Shown piece by piece: positions 1 to 5,047 of a stretch of DNA of 5,047 nucleotides. This stretch comes from an uncultured Clostridium sp. (GTDB lineage Bacteria > Bacillota > Clostridia > Lachnospirales > Lachnospiraceae), in NCBI GenBank assembly GCA_958349075.1, contig CATWBR010000343.1, positions 1 to 5,047 of the forward strand, read 5' to 3'. Within the stretch, counting starts at the first letter, position 1. The number at the start of each line of letters is the position of its first letter. The position numbers and the translations under genes were made by a program. The notes under the pieces are model-generated. The model did not search any database and was not told the origin of the DNA. It worked only from the letters and a program-made list of their open reading frames with translations.

Positions 1-2980
1 CGATGAGGAAAAAAGCACCTCAAACCTGCGCAATGCTTTCTATATTCTCAGAAAATCTCTGGGGAAATCTGCTATTGTCAAGGGCTCCGGGGAACAGATT
101 CTTCTTGGGCAGAATTTACAGATTGATGTGGATGTGGATCGTTTCCTCTCCACTCCTGATTCCATCGCTCTTTATACAGGAGACTTTCTGGAAGGGTTCT
201 ATTTAAAAAATAATACACTGTACAACGAATGGGTTGAGAATACCAGGCAATATCTCAAAAATCTCTATTTTAAAAGATTGCAGGCCGCCATCGTGACGGA
301 ATTTGACAAAGAGAATTGGGAACACTGCGAAGAATTATGCCACAAACAGCTCCAGATCAATGAATTCGATGAAACTGCCTATCAGTATCTGATGAAAATT
401 TATCAGCGAAGACAGAATTATTCGATGGCATTGAAGCTGTATCACCAATTGGAGGAACTTTTCGAACAGGAGTTGTTTGAAAAGCCGGGAGAAGACACCC
501 GGAAACTTGCAAGTTCTATCGAAAATGCACTGAATAAACAAATTTCAGCATTATTGAAAAGTAAAAAGGAGCTCGGAGACGCTTCTGCGGACAAAGTTTT
601 TTTTTACGGACGTGAGGAAGAACTTCACCATCTCCAGCATACATTTACCTCTTTTATGGAAAAACGCCCCTTTAAGCACATCTTACTTTCAGGGGAAGCC
701 GGAATCGGAAAAACAGCTCTGGCTGAGCGTTTCCTTCATCTTGTTCAAAAAACGCTGCAGGAAGATCCCGATTTTCTGATTTTAAAAACAAGATGTTATT
801 ATGCGGAAGAAAAATATATTTTGAAACCCTGGCAGTCTGCAGCCCGCCAACTGCTGGAATATTTGACGGCGAACGGCGAGACGGAGGAAAACCGGTATCT
901 CGTGCAGAGCATTACCGGCCTGTTCCCCTTTTTAGAGAAGGAATCCGACAGCGTGCTTGATATCGACGATATCAGCACCATGGACTACAAAAGCATACAG
1001 AGCATTTTCGTGAACTCCCTTCTTCGCTTTTCCGAAAAGCACCGTCTGCTGCTATTCATTGATGATATTCAATGGACCGATGAAATCAGCCTTTCCCTGA
1101 TCCGGGATATCGTAACGACCGCCTGCTGCTTAAAGGAATGCCGCCTGCTGCTTCTCATGACCGCGCGTAATAATCCGGGAACCGAGCCGGGACGTCTTTT
1201 TACCAATATGTTCTCCCTCAATCTTCTGGATATCATTTCTCTGCCGCGTTTTAGTTTTCAGGATACCGTAAGCCTGGCGGAACAACTGCTCCCGGATTAC
1301 CATCTGACGCAGGAAACAAAACAGCAGCTTTTCCGCGAGACCGAGGGAAATATCCTCTTTATCCGGGAGGCTGTCCACCATATCAAATATAATGGTTCAC
1401 CCGACGACATTACCCCCAACATGCGCAATATCATTGAACAGCGTATTGCTCCCCTGCCGGAAGAATGCCATCAGATCCTGAATCTGGTTTCCATCTTTTT
1501 TGACGGAATCTCGTTTAAATGTCTCTCTGCCATGTCTCATAAGGAAGATTATGTGCTGGCAGAACTGCTGGAGACCCTCCTGCAGCAGAACCTGCTCCGG
1601 GAAGACAGTGACGAGGAGGATACCTACTTTTCTTTTACGCACCAGAAATTTTACGAATATATCTATGAAAGAATGTCCTGGACCAAGAAAAGGATTCTGC
1701 ATAACAAGGCGGGCCTTTTATATGAGGGAATGTTGGCTGAAAACCTGAGTGACTTAGCGCTTTATCCAAAACTGATATACCATTTTGACAAAAGCTCAAA
1801 CTATCAAAAGTATTTAAAATATACGGTTAAATACCTTTACCATTACCTGAATGTAACGCATGAATTCTTCCCTGTAATTGAACAGAATCTGACCTTCTTT
1901 CCCGTCGATTTGTGCGGAAAGTCGTCGGCCGGCCCGTCGGACGACCTGGGAAGCATCGAAACGCTTTTGAATTCCATTGAAAACAGAGTCCATGATCAAG
2001 TCGATCCATTTCTGGCCAATGAGGCCGGCCGCAACGAGCAACTGGAAATTGTCTCCGACTATCTCCACATGATCGGCCGCCATTATATCAGAAACTGCAG
2101 CTATGAGAAAGGCCTGCGGTACATTCTGAAGCTGAAGGAAATCAACGAACTCTATGACTCTCCCCTACGCCTGACCAATCTCCTCCAGGCAAACCGTCAG
2201 CTAATCTGCATTTATATCAACCGGTACGAACCGGTGCAGATGAACCGGATCATCCAGAATTCACTCAGCCTTTTGCAGGACGCCGGACTTCCGGAGGAGA
2301 TCGCCGTTTGGAGACGCCTTCAGGGCTTATACTGCCTCATGTCAGGCCTTTTAGAAGAGGGGATCGGCCATCTTGAAACAGCCATCGAACTTTTTACCCG
2401 TTCAAAGGATCGTGATAAGCACCAGTATAATCTGGCTGCCGCATACTCCTGGATTGGCGAAGCCCACCGTTTTGCTTACGACTATGAAAAAGCGCTCTCC
2501 TTCTATGCTCAGGCAATCGAAATCTGCAGCCGGAATTCCCTTTCCAGCGGAATCTGCATTTTCTATGCCTACGCCGGTATTGCAGCCTACGACAGCGGCA
2601 GCATTGAGCTGGCCGAACAACACCTGTCGGAGGCAATAACCGGTTACGAACGCGGGAACCTGATGTGGGGACGTAGCCTGCCCTATTCTTACTACTGCCT
2701 TGTCCTGCTGAAAAACAAAAAATACGGCAGTGCAATAACGCATTTAAAAAATGCCCGTTTTTATGCTGAAAAACTGGAAAGCAGATATGAACTGGGAATT
2801 GTATACCGCATCTGTGCTCAGATAAAATCGGGACTTTTCGACGGGGAATCAGAAAAAGAATGCATCAGCAAAAAGCTGGATAAAGATTTTACCTATTACC
2901 GCGACTATGCCCTCCAGCTTCTGGAGGATGTGTATTCCCCCATCGACCGGCAGCTCCTGCTAAAGCTTTCCGGCGGCTGA
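1..2980 (+). CDS. SARP/BTAD-type transcriptional regulator with STAND ATPase and TPR domains (5'-partial)
   Basis: This is a large cytoplasmic regulator of AfsR-like architecture, presumably an ATP-dependent transcription activator. The frame is open from base 2 to the TGA at 2978-2980, giving 992 visible residues. The start lies upstream: residues 1-49 match the recognition helix (NLRNAFYILRKSLG) and wing of an OmpR-like DNA-binding domain, so the in-frame GTG at 128 is not the start. Residues about 53-175 are a BTAD domain (LYTGDFLEGFYL, NEW, NEFDETAYQYLMKIY). Residues about 199-460 are a P-loop ATPase, with Walker A GEAGIGKT at 231-238, Walker B LLLFIDD at 349-355 followed by IQWTD, and GNILFIREAV at 450. 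A winged-helix-like segment follows (FTHQKFYEYIY, 545-555). TPR-like helix pairs lie near 687-714, 768-798, 811-842, 852-882 and 892-925. By family knowledge the TPRs bind a ligand or partner and ATP controls assembly. The signal and target genes cannot be told from the sequence. The gene is convergent with the peptide operon. Confidence 0.93.
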   Translation, partial: DEEKSTSNLRNAFYILRKSLGKSAIVKGSGEQILLGQNLQIDVDVDRFLSTPDSIALYTGDFLEGFYLKNNTLYNEWVENTRQYLKNLYFKRLQAAIVTEFDKENWEHCEELCHKQLQINEFDETAYQYLMKIYQRRQNYSMALKLYHQLEELFEQELFEKPGEDTRKLASSIENALNKQISALLKSKKELGDASADKVFFYGREEELHHLQHTFTSFMEKRPFKHILLSGEAGIGKTALAERFLHLVQKTLQEDPDFLILKTRCYYAEEKYILKPWQSAARQLLEYLTANGETEENRYLVQSITGLFPFLEKESDSVLDIDDISTMDYKSIQSIFVNSLLRFSEKHRLLLFIDDIQWTDEISLSLIRDIVTTACCLKECRLLLLMTARNNPGTEPGRLFTNMFSLNLLDIISLPRFSFQDTVSLAEQLLPDYHLTQETKQQLFRETEGNILFIREAVHHIKYNGSPDDITPNMRNIIEQRIAPLPEECHQILNLVSIFFDGISFKCLSAMSHKEDYVLAELLETLLQQNLLREDSDEEDTYFSFTHQKFYEYIYERMSWTKKRILHNKAGLLYEGMLAENLSDLALYPKLIYHFDKSSNYQKYLKYTVKYLYHYLNVTHEFFPVIEQNLTFFPVDLCGKSSAGPSDDLGSIETLLNSIENRVHDQVDPFLANEAGRNEQLEIVSDYLHMIGRHYIRNCSYEKGLRYILKLKEINELYDSPLRLTNLLQANRQLICIYINRYEPVQMNRIIQNSLSLLQDAGLPEEIAVWRRLQGLYCLMSGLLEEGIGHLETAIELFTRSKDRDKHQYNLAAAYSWIGEAHRFAYDYEKALSFYAQAIEICSRNSLSSGICIFYAYAGIAAYDSGSIELAEQHLSEAITGYERGNLMWGRSLPYSYYCLVLLKNKKYGSAITHLKNARFYAEKLESRYELGIVYRICAQIKSGLFDGESEKECISKKLDKDFTYYRDYALQLLEDVYSPIDRQLLLKLSGG
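597..605 (+). repeat. T9 homopolymer inside the regulator gene
   Basis: Nine consecutive T bases are read in frame as part of Val-Phe-Phe-Tyr, at the junction between the linker after the BTAD domain and the start of the ATPase domain. One extra T would give a stop at 613-615, and one fewer T would give a stop at 777-779. Either change would leave a product with only the DNA-binding and BTAD domains. The tract itself is seen directly; any slippage there is inference. Confidence 0.5.
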
Positions 2981-2991
2981 CTTCATGGAAA

Positions 2992-3054
2992 AACAGACAA
3001 AAACATCCGGTGTTCTCTTCCTGTCAGGGAAAGCGCCGGATGTTTTTGTCTGTT
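2992..3054. terminator. Bidirectional intrinsic terminator between convergent genes
   Basis: A perfect 19-base inverted repeat has its arms at 2992-3010 and 3036-3054. A G-U pair and a G-C pair extend the stem inward, and the loop can itself pair (TTCC with GGAA). The GC-rich core is CATCCGG/CCGGATG, flanked by A5 on the left and T5 on the right, so on either strand a G+C hairpin is followed by a U-rich tail. It begins 11 bases after the regulator's TGA, and its right arm overlaps the TAA stop of the minus-strand aminopeptidase gene (3053-3055). It therefore probably ends transcription of both genes. Confidence 0.88.
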
Positions 3055-4276
3055 AAATAATAATTTTCCCCTCCTCCATAATCCGATATTCTTTTCCATC
3101 TTTCGAAATACCAATGCATGCCATATCACTGCTTCCAATCATATAGTCAATATGGATATCGGACCGGTTGACGCCCTCTCTGCCGGCATTGCACAGCGGA
3201 TCAACCGCCGTGCCCAGACCATTTCCCATGGCCAGATGGCAGGCTGCATTTTCATCCAGCAGTGTATTATAGAAAATCCGGTCGGTCAGGCCGATGGGAT
3301 TATGAAAATCGACGATGGCGACCTCTCCCAGACGTTCGGTTCCACCGTAGGAATGAAGGATGGTTTCCAACAGCCTCCCCTCCTCCCATTTCTTTGTTTC
3401 TACATGAACTATTTTCCCATTTTTATAGGTGAGCGCAAAGCCCGGTTCAATCACATGTCCCATGTAAGACAAAGGCTTTGTAGAGACGGCAACCCCGTCC
3501 GCCCTGTCTTTGTGCGGCACCGAATACAGTTCATAGGTCGGGATGTTTGGTGAAAACCGGATGCCGTCAGGAGTTTTTGAATCACCGCCCCTCCATCTGT
3601 GGCCCTCACAGAGTCCGATTACAATATCGGTTCCGTTGCCCGAAGAAAAGTGCAGCCTGTCCAGACTCATTCCGTTCAGCTTATCAAGCCTTTGCTTCAT
3701 TCTCTCCACATGGTCATCCCACCTCGCAATCGGATCTTCTTCGTCGCAAAAGCAGCACTTTAACAGGCTGTCCCATAATTGCTCAGCGGGATCCTCCGCC
3801 TCCGGAAATACCATCTCCGCCCATTTCCGTCCGGGTGCCGCTGCAATGCACCACTTTATTTCATGCCCCATAATCAATGGCTGGATGTTTTTGAGAGCGT
3901 GATTCCGTGCAGCGGCTCCCTTTTTAATTTTTTCCGTGTCCAAACCGTCCAGGTTACGCGGATCCTGGGACGTTAATCTCAAATAGGAAGCCCCCTGATT
4001 AAGATAATACATAAGGTTATCGGCGGCAAAGGGAGGAATTGTCCCCACGGTTTCCCCGGACTCATATTCATATTTGAGCCGCTCCAGCACGTCATCCTGA
4101 AAGACTACTTCCACATGGCTTGCACCTGCCTGATAGGCCGTCTCGGACAGAATCCCGATAAAATACGACACCTCTGTACTGCCCTGAATGACGACCGGCT
4201 TTTCGCGGACGCAGAGGCCGCGCGCGATAATCAGCTTCGCATAATTATAAATTCTTTTACTCATCAACTCGTTCAT
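3053..4276 (-). CDS. M29-family metallo-aminopeptidase (AmpS/PepS/AmpT-like)
   Basis: This is a complete protein of 407 residues, the usual M29 length of about 410. It should be a cytoplasmic two-metal exopeptidase that removes N-terminal residues from peptides; no signal peptide or membrane segment is seen. The N-terminal half has the family pattern YQAGASHVEVVFQDD, and the middle has TDIVIGLCEGHRWRGGDSKT. By motif and spacing the metal ligands are E249 (NIPTYELY), E318 (RLGEVAIVD), H347 (DENAACHLAMG), H375 and D377 (SDIHIDYMIGS). All five are present, so the enzyme is probably metal-binding and active. The position seven residues after H347, Tyr in members I remember, is Leu354 here. A cysteine cluster CCFC lies at 174-177. 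The start at 4276 is chosen for its GGGAG site 8 bases upstream; the in-frame Met5 has no comparable site. It lies 41 bases downstream of a peptide ABC ATPase gene and is probably co-transcribed with it, supplying amino acids from imported peptides. Exact substrate preference is not known. Confidence 0.93.
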   Translation of the reverse strand: MNELMSKRIYNYAKLIIARGLCVREKPVVIQGSTEVSYFIGILSETAYQAGASHVEVVFQDDVLERLKYEYESGETVGTIPPFAADNLMYYLNQGASYLRLTSQDPRNLDGLDTEKIKKGAAARNHALKNIQPLIMGHEIKWCIAAAPGRKWAEMVFPEAEDPAEQLWDSLLKCCFCDEEDPIARWDDHVERMKQRLDKLNGMSLDRLHFSSGNGTDIVIGLCEGHRWRGGDSKTPDGIRFSPNIPTYELYSVPHKDRADGVAVSTKPLSYMGHVIEPGFALTYKNGKIVHVETKKWEEGRLLETILHSYGGTERLGEVAIVDFHNPIGLTDRIFYNTLLDENAACHLAMGNGLGTAVDPLCNAGREGVNRSDIHIDYMIGSSDMACIGISKDGKEYRIMEEGKIII

Positions 4277-4284
4277 AACCCCAT

Positions 4285-4289
4285 CTCCC
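4285..4289 (-). promoter_or_regulatory. Ribosome binding site of the M29 aminopeptidase
   Basis: GGGAG on the minus strand lies 8 bases before the ATG at 4274-4276. This is good Shine-Dalgarno spacing for a Firmicute and supports this start over the in-frame ATG at 4262-4264. The 41-base gap to the upstream stop codon has no recognisable promoter and no GC-rich hairpin followed by T bases, which fits translation from a shared transcript. Confidence 0.75.
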
Positions 4290-4317
4290 GTCTGCCAAAA
4301 TACGTTTTCACCGTCCC

Positions 4318-5047
4318 CTATATCTTTGCCATCCGGACGCAGGCAACAAAATGGTTGGGGGCAACTTCTACGAGCTGATTCTCTCTTGTTTTACATGTTT
4401 CCGTTGCATAGATGCAGCGATTGGCAAACCGGCAGCCCGGCTTGGGGTTGATGGGGGAAGTGATTTCCCCATTTAAAATAATGCGTTCCCGTTTCTTTCT
4501 CAGGTTTGCTACGGGGATTGCCGACAGCAGGGCCTGGGTATAAGGATGAACCGGATTGCGAAACAGTTCCTTAGAGGGTGCCAGTTCTACCATCTGCCCC
4601 AGGTACATAACTGCAATATTATTGGATATATGCTTCACGACCGACAGATCATGGGTGATGAACATATAGGTCAGGCCGAGTTCTTGCTGTAAATCCATCA
4701 TCAGGTTCAGGATCTGAGCCTGAATCGATACGTCCAGAGCAGATACGGGCTCATCACAGACAATAAATTTCGGATCCACGGATAAGGCTCTGGCAATTCC
4801 GATTCTTTGCCTCCTGCCTCCGTCCAGCTCATGGGGATACGCATTATAAAGCCTCGACGCCAGGCCTACTGTTTCCATCAGCTTCGCTACCTTCTTATCC
4901 ATCTCTTCTTTTGAACTGACAAGTTTGTGGATTTTTAAGGATTCCCCGATGATTTCGCTTACCGTCATCCTGGGGTTAATCGAAGCGTAAGGATCCTGGA
5001 AAATTATCTGCATTTCCCTTCTGATATTTCTCATTTCACTTTTATTA
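4318..5047 (-). CDS. Oligopeptide/dipeptide ABC transporter ATP-binding protein, OppF/DppF type (5'-partial)
   Basis: This is the C-terminal part of a peptide-importer ATPase that would act at the inner face of the membrane with two permeases, a partner ATPase and a peptide-binding lipoprotein. The Met at 5034 is internal: the frame stays open to the window edge and reads NKSEMRNIRREMQIIFQDPY, the normal approach to the Q-loop in OppF/DppF. Walker A and the true start are outside the window. Numbering from that Met, visible elements are the Q-loop Gln13, SINPRMTV, the signature at 70-74 (LDGGR, followed by RQRIGIARAL), Walker B FIVCDEP with D94 and E95, the D-loop SALD, and the H-loop H128 (FITHDLS). 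The C-terminal oligopeptide-transporter extension (NPVHPYTQALLSAIP) carries Cys201, 207, 214 and 232. The signature differs from the usual LSGGQ. The gene ends in TAG at 4318-4320, 41 bases before the aminopeptidase gene. Whether it is OppF or DppF cannot be settled from this fragment. Confidence 0.93.
   Translation of the reverse strand, partial: NKSEMRNIRREMQIIFQDPYASINPRMTVSEIIGESLKIHKLVSSKEEMDKKVAKLMETVGLASRLYNAYPHELDGGRRQRIGIARALSVDPKFIVCDEPVSALDVSIQAQILNLMMDLQQELGLTYMFITHDLSVVKHISNNIAVMYLGQMVELAPSKELFRNPVHPYTQALLSAIPVANLRKKRERIILNGEITSPINPKPGCRFANRCIYATETCKTRENQLVEVAPNHFVACVRMAKI

Noticed and set aside
128..130. In-frame GTG as the start of the regulator gene
   Set aside because: The frame is open to the left edge and the residues before it match the recognition helix and wing of a SARP DNA-binding domain, so this is an internal Val codon.
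1921..1945. GC-rich near-palindrome (GTCGTC ... GACGAC) inside the regulator gene
   Set aside because: The arms are only 6 bases and the segment encodes a Ser/Gly/Asp-rich linker (SSAGPSDDLG). It is better explained as coding composition than as an operator or terminator.
1397..2743. Several antisense open frames of 60-113 codons opposite the regulator gene
   Set aside because: They lie wholly inside a well-supported coding frame, show no recognisable domain and have odd composition (for example runs of Arg and Cys). They are shadows of the real gene.
3152..3976. Plus-strand open frames opposite the aminopeptidase gene
   Set aside because: The minus-strand frame has all M29 motifs along this stretch. 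The plus-strand translations resemble no protein family.
4262..4264. Met5 as an alternative start of the aminopeptidase
   Set aside because: There is no Shine-Dalgarno sequence at good spacing, whereas the ATG at 4274-4276 has GGGAG 8 bases upstream.
4273..4284. Three-codon ATG-GGG-TTA-TGA reading overlapping the aminopeptidase start, as a possible leader peptide
   Set aside because: Its ATG directly abuts the GGGAG site with no usable spacing, and so short a frame is expected by chance.
5032..5034. ATG as the start of the ABC ATPase
   Set aside because: It is the internal Met of the conserved MRxIRRxMQ segment before the Q-loop. A start here would omit Walker A, and the frame continues to the window edge.
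1..5047. CRISPR arrays, tRNA or rRNA genes, insertion sequences and riboswitches
   Set aside because: I looked on both strands and saw no spaced direct repeats, cloverleaf arms, transposase motifs or long non-coding leader. The window is almost fully coding.

Overview
The window holds three protein genes, two of them cut by its ends. The organism looks like a low-to-moderate G+C Firmicute, probably a clostridium of the Lachnospiraceae type. The evidence is roughly balanced base composition, a strong GGGAG ribosome binding site, a clostridial-style peptide ABC ATPase, and a very large SARP/BTAD-ATPase-TPR regulator of a kind I associate with gut clostridia. This placement is inference, because no rRNA or other marker gene is present.

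Layout. Positions 1-2980 (+) carry almost all of a transcriptional regulator of at least 992 residues. In order it has the end of an OmpR-like winged helix, a BTAD domain, a STAND/AAA-type ATPase, a winged-helix-like segment and a TPR-rich C-terminus. Its N-terminus lies left of the window. Positions 2992-3054 form a strong hairpin that serves as a terminator on both strands between convergent genes. Positions 3053-4276 (-) encode a complete M29-family metallo-aminopeptidase. Positions 4318-5047 (-) encode the C-terminal part of an OppF/DppF-type peptide-transport ATPase, whose Walker A region lies right of the window. No stretch over 300 bases lacks a gene.

How they fit. The two minus-strand genes are 41 bases apart with no visible terminator between them. 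They read as the end of a peptide-uptake operon in which imported peptides are trimmed by a cytoplasmic aminopeptidase. The plus-strand regulator is convergent with this operon, so adjacency alone does not show that it controls it. I found no clearly undescribed system. The points worth a second look are a non-canonical ABC signature (LDGGR), a probable loss of a conserved active-site tyrosine in the aminopeptidase, and a T9 tract exactly between the DNA-binding/BTAD half and the ATPase half of the regulator.
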